DNA of 64,000 nucleotides from Thermoanaerobacterium sp. PSU-2 (GTDB lineage: Bacteria > Bacillota > Thermoanaerobacteria > Thermoanaerobacterales > Thermoanaerobacteraceae): positions 124,001 through 188,000 of the forward strand of contig NZ_MSQD01000004.1 of assembly GCF_002102475.1 (NCBI RefSeq). Reading direction: 5' to 3'. This document shows, piece by piece, positions 28,022 to 36,171 of this stretch. A model generated the notes under the pieces. That model was not told the origin of the DNA. It did no database searches and was given only the letters and a program-made list of their open reading frames with translations. Every line of letters starts with the position of its first letter. The stretch's first letter is position 1. Made by a program: the position numbers and the translations under genes.

Positions 28022-29098
28022 TTGAGAGAAAGCAAAAGAAGATTATCTTTTTTAGACAAGTTTTTAACTGTATGGATTTTATTAGCAATGATCATTGGTA
28101 TCTTGATAGGATACATTTTCCCTAATTTTGCAAATGTGCTTAATAAGCTTAGCATAGGAACAACGTCGATTCCAATTGCAATTGGGCTTATTTTAATGAT
28201 GTATCCACCACTTGCAAAAGTTAAATACGAAGAAATAGGAAAAAGCAAAACTTCAAAAAAACCTTTTAAAATTGCAATCTTATACAACTGGTTTATAGGA
28301 CCTTTGGTGATGTTTTTGCTCGCCATTATATTTCTTCACAATTATCCACACCTAATGATAGGTGTAATACTGGTAGGACTTGCAAGATGCATTGCAATGG
28401 TATTGGTCTGGAACGATTTAGCAGATGGTGATAGAGATTTTGTTGCTCTTTTGGTAGCTTTCAACGCTATATGGCAGGTAATCACTTATTCCATTTTTGC
28501 TTACGTATTTATAAAAATACTTCCTCCGATTTTCGGTATTAGTACCAAAGCAATTAATTTAAATATTTCTATAAAAGATATTGCTACGTCTGTCCTTATA
28601 TATCTTGGTATCCCATTTGTTGCAGGGGTTCTATCGAGATTGATACTTGTTAAAGCTAAAGGTAACACGTGGTATGAAAAGAATTTTATACCTAAAATAA
28701 GTCCTATTACTCTTATAGCTCTTTTATTCACGATTATTGTTATGTTCTCCCTAAAGGGAAAATATATAGTAACTTTGCCTTTGGAAGTTTTAATGGTAGC
28801 CATCCCGTTGACGCTATATTTCATTATAATGTTCTTGCTGGGATTTTTCACGTCGTACAAATTAAAATACGGATATTCAGAAAGTACAACTGTTGGTTTA
28901 AATGCAGCCAGCAATGACTTTGAATTGGCAATAGCAGTTGCAGTCGCAGTTTTTGGCCTTAGTTCAAATGAGGCTTTTGCAAGTGTAATTGGCCCATTAA
29001 TAGAAGTTCCTGTGATGCTTATGTTAGTAAACGTAGCATTGTATTTTAGGAAAAGGCTCAACTGGAATACAAATAAAAAATCAAATACAGAAAGATAA
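28022..29098 (+). CDS. acr3: Arsenite efflux transporter, Acr3 family
   Basis: The protein (358 aa) has ten hydrophobic spans and exports arsenite by exchange with protons. Acr3 hallmarks are the essential cysteine in GLARCIAMVLVWN and the acidic residue in PLIEVPVML near the end. The start is TTG at 28022, 8 nt after AAAGGA; an ATG at 27989 lies inside arsR without a ribosome binding site. It forms arsR-acr3-arsC. Confidence 0.93.
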   Translation: MRESKRRLSFLDKFLTVWILLAMIIGILIGYIFPNFANVLNKLSIGTTSIPIAIGLILMMYPPLAKVKYEEIGKSKTSKKPFKIAILYNWFIGPLVMFLLAIIFLHNYPHLMIGVILVGLARCIAMVLVWNDLADGDRDFVALLVAFNAIWQVITYSIFAYVFIKILPPIFGISTKAINLNISIKDIATSVLIYLGIPFVAGVLSRLILVKAKGNTWYEKNFIPKISPITLIALLFTIIVMFSLKGKYIVTLPLEVLMVAIPLTLYFIIMFLLGFFTSYKLKYGYSESTTVGLNAASNDFELAIAVAVAVFGLSSNEAFASVIGPLIEVPVMLMLVNVALYFRKRLNWNTNKKSNTER

Positions 29099-29114
29099 GA
29101 GAGGAGAATTTAGT

Positions 29115-29525
29115 ATGAAGGTAAAAGTAGCTTTCATCTGTGTAGCAAATTCATGCAGAAGTCAAATGGCAGAAGGTTTTGCAAAACATTTAGGGTCAGA
29201 TATATTAGAAGCCTATAGCGCTGGCACAAAACTTGCTGAAATGGTAAATCCAAATGCGGTTGAAGTCATGAAAGAAGTAGGCATCGACATAAGTAATCAC
29301 AATCCAAAACTTTTAGATGAGATACCGCCAAAAGTGGACATCTTGATTACTATGGGATGCAATGTAGAATGCCCGTATATACCTTGCAAGTTAAAAGAAG
29401 ACTGGGGCTTAGATGATCCCGATGGGAAACCAATAGATGAGTTTAGAAAGACAAGAGACATAATCGAATCAAAAGTTAAAGAACTCATCAAAAGAATTAA
29501 AAATAATGAAATAAACTTAAATTAA
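29115..29525 (+). CDS. arsC: Arsenate reductase, thioredoxin-coupled type
   Basis: ArsC (136 aa) belongs to the low-molecular-weight phosphatase fold. The catalytic P-loop is CVANSCRS near residue 9, and the resolving cysteines lie in MGCNVECPYIPC. The acid is in DDPDGK. It reduces arsenate to arsenite, which Acr3 exports. It starts 16 bp after acr3 with GGAGAA and ends the ars operon. Confidence 0.94.
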   Translation: MKVKVAFICVANSCRSQMAEGFAKHLGSDILEAYSAGTKLAEMVNPNAVEVMKEVGIDISNHNPKLLDEIPPKVDILITMGCNVECPYIPCKLKEDWGLDDPDGKPIDEFRKTRDIIESKVKELIKRIKNNEINLN

Positions 29526-29554
29526 CGCATATCCACAATACCCTTTTTCTATTT

Positions 29555-29580
29555 AAGCCAGCAAGTTTTCTTGCTGGCTT
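29555..29580. terminator. Hairpin between arsC and the convergent plsY-like gene
   Basis: A perfect 11-bp stem (29555-29565 with 29570-29580, core AGCCAGCAAG, loop TTTT) lies between the two stops. T-runs are weak on both sides, so this is a probable rather than certain terminator. Confidence 0.6.
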
Positions 29581-30214
29581 ATCTCGTAACAGCGTTTTTT
29601 TCATGACGTTTCTCGTAAAAATCTTTATAAAGCTTATAGAGCTTTTCCTTATTTGTATATGTAATGATGAGAAGATTAGCAAACCATATATCATAAATAT
29701 ACATCTGGTATGATTTGTAATAAAGAAATAATACCAAAGTCAACATCCCAACCACAGCCATCAATCCATCTAGTTCAGATGATGTAGCTTTTCCCTTGTT
29801 TAAAATGACGGCTATGACATACAATATCGCCAATATGACGGCGTATGCAATAGACACTCTAAACGATGTTAAAGCACTCCATACGCCAAACGTAACAGCT
29901 ATTCCCTTACCACCACGCCATTTTAGAAAAGGAGAAAAAACATGACCTAATATAGTAGCGACAGCCACAGGAACTATTTCGGTACCACTAATGTATCCCT
30001 TTGCCATCATGAATGACAATGGAAAGTACCCCTTTAAAAAGTCAAGGACAACTCCTAAAATACCAAATTTATATCCAGCCGCATGCCACAAGTTAAAAGC
30101 ACCGGGATTTCCATCACCGTAATGACGTATATCTTTTAAAGCCAATAATCCTAACCAGTACGAAAACATCATTGAACCGCTTAGAAATCCTATTAAGACA
30201 AAAAGCATTATCAA
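29579..30214 (-). CDS. PlsY-like glycerol-3-phosphate acyltransferase (paralogue)
   Basis: The protein (211 aa) is a five-span membrane enzyme with the PlsY motifs YGDGNPGAFN near residue 37 and LKWRGGKGIAVTFG near residue 97. PlsY transfers an acyl group from acyl phosphate to glycerol 3-phosphate. The conserved second motif Thr-Asn (GATN) is AFN here. Because it is paired with a CrtQ-like glycosyltransferase it may be a specialised paralogue and not the housekeeping plsY. The TTG start has GGGGGG at 6 nt; an ATG two codons later is possible. Confidence 0.82.
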   Translation of the reverse strand: MIMLFVLIGFLSGSMMFSYWLGLLALKDIRHYGDGNPGAFNLWHAAGYKFGILGVVLDFLKGYFPLSFMMAKGYISGTEIVPVAVATILGHVFSPFLKWRGGKGIAVTFGVWSALTSFRVSIAYAVILAILYVIAVILNKGKATSSELDGLMAVVGMLTLVLFLYYKSYQMYIYDIWFANLLIITYTNKEKLYKLYKDFYEKRHEKNAVTR

Positions 30215-30226
30215 CGCAATCCCCCC

Positions 30227-31312
30227 TTAAACCTTAATTCTTCTCCCCTTCCATGTGACATATCCTAAAAAGAAAACTTGGTACAATGAGTAAAACATGA
30301 TGTATATAAAAAATAGCGATGATAATATATGAAATAAAGGAACTATGATGCCATAACGCCCTGTCCAGTTGTCTATATAAATTATCTGCAATGTGTACAT
30401 AATGTAAAGCACCAAAAACAAACCAAACAAATCACTTTTATAAAATGCAAGAAATGGAGTAATAAACTCTACCGCCAATAAGCCTATAAGCCATAGCGCA
30501 ATAAAAATTGTCGTCATAACTTCTAATTTGGATGTGCTTAATATCGCTCCTTTTCCAAACCCCTCTACTTCACTTTTTATACCGTATGGATACATCCTAA
30601 ACGAAATAAGATCGTATCCTATGAAATTCTGGACATTTATACCATTTGACGTAAATCTCTCTCCTAAATTTAAATCGTCCAAAAGCTCTCCCTTTATACT
30701 GTGATGTCCGTTTACCTTTTCATAATCTTCACGAGATACGACAATACAAGAGCCATACATTCCTTTTCGTGGATTGTATTTTTCAAATGGCGATGTAAAT
30801 GCAAAAATCCCCAAAATATATGGTATCAATGAAAGCTTTTCATAAAATTTCTCAGGGCTATGATATGGTACAACAGATATAGCTCCATTTACCTTCTCCC
30901 TCGCTTTCGCCAATGACTCCAAAGCACGGGGAGATAGCCTAACATCAGCATCGATGAATGCAAATACATCGCCTGTAGAATTTTTATATCCATTCCACAA
31001 AGCCCACGTCTTCCCAGTCCAACCATCTGGCATTTCTGTATTTTTCATCACTTTGACACCGTAACTTTCAGCGATCTCAAAAGTCCTATCTGAGGAAAAA
31101 TCATCAACTACAATTACTTCATAAGGCATATACGTCTGATTTTTTAAAGACTCAAGTATATATGGGAGATTTTTCTCTTCATTTCTTGCAGGGATTATGA
31201 CAGAAATTTTATACTGCTTTTCAAGAGGCTGATTGTCATACGGCACCTTCAAATTTCTAAATAAAACAAAACCAGAAATAATGCCTAAAAACAAAAAAGC
31301 ACTGACTATCAT
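30227..31312 (-). CDS. Membrane-bound family 2 glycosyltransferase, CrtQ-like
   Basis: The protein (361 aa) has an N-terminal membrane helix, a GT-A domain (VIIPARNEEKNLPYILESL, VVDDFSSDRT, and the metal-binding FIDADVR) and three or four C-terminal spans. The order resembles glycosyltransferases such as CrtQ that act on lipid carriers. It lies 12 bp upstream of the PlsY-like gene and they are probably co-transcribed, which suggests a glycolipid product. The acceptor is unknown. Confidence 0.82.
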   Translation of the reverse strand: MIVSAFLFLGIISGFVLFRNLKVPYDNQPLEKQYKISVIIPARNEEKNLPYILESLKNQTYMPYEVIVVDDFSSDRTFEIAESYGVKVMKNTEMPDGWTGKTWALWNGYKNSTGDVFAFIDADVRLSPRALESLAKAREKVNGAISVVPYHSPEKFYEKLSLIPYILGIFAFTSPFEKYNPRKGMYGSCIVVSREDYEKVNGHHSIKGELLDDLNLGERFTSNGINVQNFIGYDLISFRMYPYGIKSEVEGFGKGAILSTSKLEVMTTIFIALWLIGLLAVEFITPFLAFYKSDLFGLFLVLYIMYTLQIIYIDNWTGRYGIIVPLFHILSSLFFIYIMFYSLYQVFFLGYVTWKGRRIKV

Positions 31313-31354
31313 TTCGCATCACATTCCTCTCCCACTTTAAATTGCAGAAATGTG

Positions 31355-32269
31355 TTAATTAATAGTATCATCAACCTTTTTTATCAAGCCAACATCTTCA
31401 CAACATTCGTACTCCATCTGCAATGTAACATGGTGTATGTCAAACAATTCATCTAAAACAATTTCAATCTGTTCCATCACCTCTTTTGATTGACTTACTT
31501 TAACATCATCTTTTAAATTTACATGGCATTCAAAATGTACATCGTCGTCATTTGTCTGCCAAACATGAACATGGTGAATATTTTTTACATTTGGTAATTT
31601 CTCAATTTCTCTTTTTACGATTTCTAAATTTATGTTTTCAGGTGTGCCTTGCATAAGTATGCTTACGGATTCGTTGATTATTTCAAAGCTTTCTTTAATT
31701 ATATATATGCCAATTAAAACCGTCAATAGCGGATCTATCCAATAAATTTTAAAAAAATATATACATATTCCTCCAATGACCACTCCTACAGAAGACAATG
31801 CATCTGACAGAAGATGTACATAGGCAGAACGAATGTTGAGATTTTCTTCTGCATTTTCTTTAAGCAGAAATACTGATAGTGCATTTGCCAAAAGACCTAT
31901 TAGTGCGACTACAATCATTATAGCTCCATTGATAGGCTCTGGATTGAAAAACTTTATATAAGCCTCCTTAAACAAGAATACAGATATTACAACTAAAACA
32001 ACTGAATTGAAAAGAGCTGCAAGAATCTCCGCTCTCTTATATCCAAACGTCATTCTTTCATTATTTTCCCTTTGTGATATCAACATAGCAAAATAACTAA
32101 TTATAATAGATATAGCATCGCTAAAATTGTGAAGCGCATCTGATATGAGGGACAAACTTCCTGAAAATAACCCTCCAATAATTTCTGCTGCTGTTATTGA
32201 AAAATTCAAAAACATCGTTGTTATTAAGCTTTTCTTAGTTTTAACTTCATGTTCATGATGATGAGCCAT
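31355..32269 (-). CDS. Cation diffusion facilitator (zinc/cobalt/cadmium efflux)
   Basis: The protein (304 aa) has six spans with paired metal sites: LISDALHNFSDAI in span 2 and HLLSDALSSVG in span 5. The cytoplasmic C-terminal domain has NVKNIHHVHVWQTNDD and CHVNL. The N-terminus is histidine-rich (MAHHHEHEVK). It follows GGGAGG and lies 42 bp before the glycosyltransferase, possibly in the same transcript. It exports divalent metals by proton antiport; specificity is not decided by sequence, though the H-D pairs fit zinc. Confidence 0.92.
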   Translation of the reverse strand: MAHHHEHEVKTKKSLITTMFLNFSITAAEIIGGLFSGSLSLISDALHNFSDAISIIISYFAMLISQRENNERMTFGYKRAEILAALFNSVVLVVISVFLFKEAYIKFFNPEPINGAIMIVVALIGLLANALSVFLLKENAEENLNIRSAYVHLLSDALSSVGVVIGGICIYFFKIYWIDPLLTVLIGIYIIKESFEIINESVSILMQGTPENINLEIVKREIEKLPNVKNIHHVHVWQTNDDDVHFECHVNLKDDVKVSQSKEVMEQIEIVLDELFDIHHVTLQMEYECCEDVGLIKKVDDTIN

Positions 32270-32349
32270 TTTAACAACCTCCCAATTTTTTAAACTATAT
32301 TAAAATCTTTGTTTTATATTATAGCATACTACTTTCACTTTACATTATC

Positions 32350-32387
32350 TTAAAAAATAAAATGCTGCATCTAAAAATCCTGCAGCA
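32350..32387 (-). terminator. Terminator of the HdrA-like/ferredoxin operon
   Basis: On the minus strand TGCTGCA pairs with TGCAGCA (32381-32387 with 32363-32369, loop of 11), followed by TTTTATTTTTT. Confidence 0.8.
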
Positions 32388-32417
32388 CTTTTTTACATAT
32401 AACTTATTTTTTACAAC

Positions 32418-32774
32418 TCATTTTTCTTTAACAGTCTTTTTAATCTCATTGATTACTTGCTCTGTGTTCATATTTCTTATTTCTATGCCGATATGCTTTT
32501 CTCTGTCGAATCCTACTGCGTCAAAAGCATCCCTGTACATTTTTCTCTGCATTACTGGATCACATGCAGCGACGTATAACTCATCTATATCTGCACCTTT
32601 CAAAAGTTCACGTAAATACCTGTCACCATCCTCTGCGCAAAGCTGTGGGTGCAATCCTACCCATTCAAATATATTTTCTCTTCTCAATGTGTTTAAAACT
32701 TCGAATGTGTCCATATCCTGAAATGAAGGACATGTGCCTTGGCATACACATAAAAGCAATCCCTTTTTACTCAT
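32418..32774 (-). CDS. Stand-alone HdrA N-terminal-domain-like protein
   Basis: The protein (118 aa) matches only the N-terminal domain of heterodisulfide reductase subunit A: LCVCQGTCPS at the start, HPQLCAEDGDRYLRELL, then DELYVAACDPVMQRKMYRDAF and a closing IEIRNMN. The FAD and ferredoxin domains of HdrA are absent. It has cysteines C9, C11, C15, C46 and one more in AACDP. The ATG follows GGAGGG. It ends a three-gene operon with a ferredoxin and a NifX-like protein. A role in electron or sulfur transfer is inferred. Confidence 0.75.
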   Translation of the reverse strand: MSKKGLLLCVCQGTCPSFQDMDTFEVLNTLRRENIFEWVGLHPQLCAEDGDRYLRELLKGADIDELYVAACDPVMQRKMYRDAFDAVGFDREKHIGIEIRNMNTEQVINEIKKTVKEK

Positions 32775-32839
32775 TTTATTATTCCCTCCAATTAAATTTA
32801 TAATTTTTTAAAATCTTTAAGCGAGATTGTAAATTAAGC

Positions 32840-33046
32840 TTATTTATTGTCGCCAAAATAAGATATAGCATCGTTATCGCATATCTTCTGGCAACCTCTG
32901 CAAAATTCTACACAGTTGTCAGGATTTATTACAAGCGGAAAACCATCATCACCTATTGTGTAAACATCGTGTTTGCAGAAATTAACACACTGATAGCACT
33001 GTATGCATTTATCGTGGTCAATGATTGGATACCAATTTTTAGCCAT
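32840..33046 (-). CDS. Small 2[4Fe-4S]-type ferredoxin
   Basis: The protein (68 aa) has two cysteine clusters, CIQCYQCVNFC and CVEFCRGCQKIC. The first is C-x2-C-x2-C-x3-C and the second C-x3-C-x2-C-x3-C, so the second is slightly unusual. The ATG at 33046 is 8 nt from AGGAGG; a GTG three codons upstream overlaps that site. It is 22 bp after the NifX-like gene. It probably carries electrons for the HdrA-like partner. Confidence 0.85.
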   Translation of the reverse strand: MAKNWYPIIDHDKCIQCYQCVNFCKHDVYTIGDDGFPLVINPDNCVEFCRGCQKICDNDAISYFGDNK

Positions 33047-33068
33047 GCTTTTCACCTCCTCTCAACAT

Positions 33069-33386
33069 TTAAAATCCTTTTAATATATCAGCTATTCTCC
33101 CTAATGTTACAAGCTTTACTGATATGTTATTTTTTAAAAGTTCTGTTTTTATTTCTTCACTTATATTCATCACAACAAAAATCTCTGCATTTGTCTTTGA
33201 AATAAAGTCCACAAAATCTTTGGCATTTAATTTTTGATCATTGTAAAATATGTTTTCTACATTTTTTACTTTTTTTAATTTGCCATCTTCTATCTCTGCA
33301 ACTGTGATGTATTCAGAATTTACAATATCACTTCCAATATCACTATTAAGTCCTAAATGATTTTTTGATGCAAAAGCTATGATCAT
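33069..33386 (-). CDS. NifX/NifB-type cofactor-binding-fold protein
   Basis: The protein (105 aa) has the dinitrogenase iron-molybdenum cofactor-binding fold: MIIAFASKNHLGLNSDIG at the start, EYITVAEIEDGKLKKVKNVEN, and a C-terminal GRIADILKGF. No nitrogenase genes are nearby, so a general metal or iron-sulfur cargo role is more likely. The ATG at 33386 is 7 nt from AGGAGG; ATG at 33389 is the alternative. A 16-bp ArsR-type palindrome lies 25 bases upstream, so the operon is probably repressed by the ArsR at 34752-35036. Confidence 0.75.
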   Translation of the reverse strand: MIIAFASKNHLGLNSDIGSDIVNSEYITVAEIEDGKLKKVKNVENIFYNDQKLNAKDFVDFISKTNAEIFVVMNISEEIKTELLKNNISVKLVTLGRIADILKGF

Positions 33387-33410
33387 CATCACACCTCCTT
33401 TTATCTTTTT

Positions 33411-33426
33411 ATTCGGTTTTTCGAAT
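33411..33426. promoter_or_regulatory. ArsR-type operator, copy 1 (upstream of the NifX-like operon)
   Basis: The 16-bp palindrome ATTCG-N6-CGAAT, spacer GTTTTT. The same palindrome occurs at 34717-34732 and 35062-35077. Confidence 0.75.
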
Positions 33427-33528
33427 CAAATAGCCAAAAAAATAACTATTTGCTCTAAAAAATAGTTCTTAACTATAATTATATTTTAGATGTGTAATAT
33501 GGCTTTTCAACCATATTACACATAATAC

Positions 33529-34626
33529 CTACTTCTTATTTTTAGGCACCTGAGGAACCAAAAGCTTTCCATTAAATGTCCCAACTAAAGACTTTATAAA
33601 AGTGCTTATCCATAAGACAATCAATAATGCAGCCAATAAAAGCGTATACCAGTACACTATTTGAAGCTTCACATACATATATACATTAAATGAAGAAAGC
33701 GTATATGCTGAAAGCGGGAATATGAAAGCCCACCACGAGAGTGAAAAAGGAATTCCACCTTCTCTTAAATATTTGACAGTTATAGCAATTGTGAGAACAA
33801 AAGCCCATATTCCAAATCCCCACAAGATAAGAGATAACACTTTTAGAGAATCAGTGGTTGTAATAAGGCCAACTAATTTCGACGCATCAGCAATCCCCAT
33901 TAAGCTTAACGTCCCTACGCCTATTGGTCCTAAAATTATCCAAAATGTAGGTGTCGCCATAGCATGAGGCATCTTATGATTTATAAACCTGTTTAATATT
34001 ATACTGCTAAGTATTATGAATAGAAATAAACCTATTCCAAAAAATATAATGTCAGTAAGATTTACAATCTGTGCTACACCAATGCTTTTCTTTACATAAG
34101 CTTTCACAAGCTGATTTCCAAGAAGCGGTATTACTATACTTGCCACAGGTGTTATATACCATGAATTATTAGTTAGTTCTGGACTTACTTCATCCATTAA
34201 CATCATATTGTATGTTACAAAAACCCCAAAAATTAAAGCTAATAAAACACCATAAGCCCACAGTAGAGTCCCAAGAAGAACTACAAAACTCATATTGAAG
34301 AAATCTTTTCCTATGATAAAGAAATTAGTACCTAAGATGAGTCCTCCAACAGGCATTGTGACAAAAAAGTTTGACATTACTGGATGCCTTAAGTCATCTT
34401 TTAATTTGTCAAAGTGCAAAAACCATCTCGCTGTCCAAGGCCCAATTAACAGTATAAACAGAAGAATATTTAACCAAAAAACTACTACAGAAAGCGGCTT
34501 TAAAAACACCATTTTACCGCTTAGCATATACAAAACATTTGCTAAGCCTCCTGTCCCCATGACCGATGCATACCAAGCAGGGGAAAAGTGCCTTACAACA
34601 TCATTGAAGCTAATCTTTTCTTTCAT
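33529..34626 (-). CDS. TehA/SLAC1-family anion channel or exporter
   Basis: The protein (365 aa) has about ten membrane spans and the family's opening FSPAWYASVMGTGGLANVLY. The family includes tellurite-resistance TehA, plant SLAC1 channels, malate transporters and the fungal sulfite exporter Ssu1, so the substrate is an anion not fixed by sequence. The ATG at 34626 follows AGGAGGT; upstream in-frame ATGs have no ribosome binding site. A consensus sigma-A promoter and, further up, an ArsR-type palindrome precede it. Its shared palindrome with the ferredoxin operon suggests a common signal. Confidence 0.85.
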   Translation of the reverse strand: MKEKISFNDVVRHFSPAWYASVMGTGGLANVLYMLSGKMVFLKPLSVVVFWLNILLFILLIGPWTARWFLHFDKLKDDLRHPVMSNFFVTMPVGGLILGTNFFIIGKDFFNMSFVVLLGTLLWAYGVLLALIFGVFVTYNMMLMDEVSPELTNNSWYITPVASIVIPLLGNQLVKAYVKKSIGVAQIVNLTDIIFFGIGLFLFIILSSIILNRFINHKMPHAMATPTFWIILGPIGVGTLSLMGIADASKLVGLITTTDSLKVLSLILWGFGIWAFVLTIAITVKYLREGGIPFSLSWWAFIFPLSAYTLSSFNVYMYVKLQIVYWYTLLLAALLIVLWISTFIKSLVGTFNGKLLVPQVPKNKK

Positions 34627-34661
34627 TTCAGACCTCCTATAAGCTTTTCTAAACCAATAAT

Positions 34662-34690
34662 AGTATATCTTAGTTTTGGTCATATGTCAA
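34662..34690 (-). promoter_or_regulatory. Sigma-A promoter of the TehA-like gene
   Basis: On the minus strand TTGACA (34685-34690), a 17-bp spacer and TATACT (34662-34667). Confidence 0.8.
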
Positions 34691-34716
34691 TATATTTATT
34701 GAATTTTTATTTCTTT

Positions 34717-34732
34717 ATTCGGTTATTCGAAT
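34717..34732. promoter_or_regulatory. ArsR-type operator, copy 2 (upstream of the TehA-like gene)
   Basis: ATTCG-N6-CGAAT with spacer GTTATT, about 27 bp upstream of the -35 box and just after the arsR stop. Confidence 0.72.
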
Positions 34733-34751
34733 ATATAAGATAAGCAAATGC

Positions 34752-35036
34752 TTACTCCCCAACTATTTTCTTAACTTCATCTATAATTTTAACGATGTCC
34801 TTGTTTTTAAGAGTATAATAAATCTTAGTCCCTTCTCTTGAATCTTTTACTATCCCATTTGCTCTTAACACCATAAGATGTCTTGAAATATGAGATTGGT
34901 CAAGATTCAAAACAGCCATCATTTCACAGACGCACATCTCATTTCTGCTTAGAAGCTCTATTATCTTAATTCTTGTCGGATGTGACAGTGCTTTAAAGTA
35001 CTCAGCCGTCTTATCGTACAAATCAATTGTTACCAT
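34752..35036 (-). CDS. ArsR/SmtB-family repressor of the ferredoxin/TehA regulon
   Basis: The protein (94 aa) is a winged-helix regulator with the metal- or thiol-sensing pair in MCVCEMM near residue 35, and recognition helix LDQSHISRHLMVLRANGIV. Its own promoter contains the palindrome ATTCG-N6-CGAAT exactly between -35 and -10, so it should be autorepressed. Two further copies precede the NifX-like operon and the TehA-like gene. The inducer is unknown. The CxC pair would suit As(III), Cd or a reactive sulfur species. Confidence 0.9.
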   Translation of the reverse strand: MVTIDLYDKTAEYFKALSHPTRIKIIELLSRNEMCVCEMMAVLNLDQSHISRHLMVLRANGIVKDSREGTKIYYTLKNKDIVKIIDEVKKIVGE

Positions 35037-35056
35037 GTTATCACCCTTCCCAACTA

Positions 35057-35085
35057 ATTATATTCGTTTTTTCGAATAAAGTCAA
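35057..35085 (-). promoter_or_regulatory. Promoter and ArsR-type operator (copy 3) of the arsR-like gene
   Basis: On the minus strand TTGACT (35080-35085), a 17-bp spacer and TATAAT (35057-35062). The palindrome ATTCG-N6-CGAAT at 35062-35077 fills the spacer, so a bound repressor would block RNA polymerase. Confidence 0.85.
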
Positions 35086-35088
35086 CAA

Positions 35089-35134
35089 AAAGATTTTTTA
35101 AGGCGCAATGACTTAAAATAATCATTCAGCGCCT
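35089..35134 (-). terminator. Terminator of the flippase-like gene
   Basis: AGGCGC pairs with GCGCCT (35101-35106 with 35129-35134), extended by an inner AATGA/TCATT pairing. A T-rich tail follows on the minus strand. Confidence 0.7.
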
Positions 35135-36156
35135 AACGGCTTGTCTTTATCTTTTCTCATCATCAAGAAAAATCCTATTCCTGACGCAATCAAGTATACA
35201 TAGTATGTGAAAAACCTCCATATGCCTATGAATACTCCTAACAAATGGTGCGGTACAATATTTGAAAATATGCTGGCAAAGCCAACTTCAACAAATCCTG
35301 CCCCACTTGGTATCACATTATAAGCAAGAATATCGTAAAATATAATTTGCCTTGATATGACAGCTAAAATGTTGAATTTTATGTTCATCGCTATCATCAA
35401 AATTGGTGCAATGCTGTAAAACAAAGTCCAAAAAAGCATAGCGTACAAAAGCTGTGATATTAAAAGCTTTCCTCCCGAACTTACCATGAAAAGTTCATTA
35501 AATCTGTGATTGTACTCAATAATTTCAGTTTTTGTATTTTCAAAAAACTTTTTATACCTTTCACCTGAGAAAAACCTTATGCCAGCAATCAAATTCACTA
35601 CAGAGATCAAAAAAGCTGGCCTCAATATTATATAGACAAGAGCTATCAATAAAAGCAAAAGTATAAATGAAACCAATATAGCAAATATAGACAAAGCATG
35701 CGTAAGCTCCAACTGCTTTCTAAAGAAAATCAGCAGAATAGGAGGTATCGTGCCGAAAAAAATACCTGAAAACAAAATCTTGGCTGTAAAAATCATAAGA
35801 CTTTTATTTGGTGGTATCTTTTTTTTGTTTAAAAGGTAAATAGTTATTGGAAGTGCACCTGAACCAAATGGAGTTATATAACTGAAGAAAAAAGTAGCCA
35901 AATTGAACTTAAATAGATATCCAACGCTTAGATCTTCTCCTAACGCCAAAAGTAAGTCCCTTATCCTATAAGTATCAACCATCAAGCTTAAAAAAATAAA
36001 AAGCAGCATGATGCCAATGTATATAGGATTTATATTCATAACATCTTTTAAGCCCTGATACCCCGAAAATTTCATTATGATGGCTATAGCGCCAAAGCTT
36101 AAAATGAACGCAACAGCCATCATGTAAAAATTCTTCCTCTCTAATATATGATTCAA
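35122..36156 (-). CDS. LPG synthase TM/AglD-type flippase-like membrane protein (UPF0104)
   Basis: The protein (344 aa) has eight or nine spans in the lysylphosphatidylglycerol synthase transmembrane family. Characteristic blocks are FFSYITPFGSGALPITIYLL and, near the end, YNVIPSGAGFVEVGFASIF. The cytoplasmic aminoacyl-transferase domain of MprF is absent, so it is of the stand-alone membrane type. It is 15 bp after the PdaA-like gene, probably in one operon with the two nuclease halves. A lipid or lipid-linked substrate is inferred from the family. Confidence 0.85.
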   Translation of the reverse strand: MNHILERKNFYMMAVAFILSFGAIAIIMKFSGYQGLKDVMNINPIYIGIMLLFIFLSLMVDTYRIRDLLLALGEDLSVGYLFKFNLATFFFSYITPFGSGALPITIYLLNKKKIPPNKSLMIFTAKILFSGIFFGTIPPILLIFFRKQLELTHALSIFAILVSFILLLLLIALVYIILRPAFLISVVNLIAGIRFFSGERYKKFFENTKTEIIEYNHRFNELFMVSSGGKLLISQLLYAMLFWTLFYSIAPILMIAMNIKFNILAVISRQIIFYDILAYNVIPSGAGFVEVGFASIFSNIVPHHLLGVFIGIWRFFTYYVYLIASGIGFFLMMRKDKDKPLGAE

Positions 36157-36171
36157 AATTATCCCCTCGCT

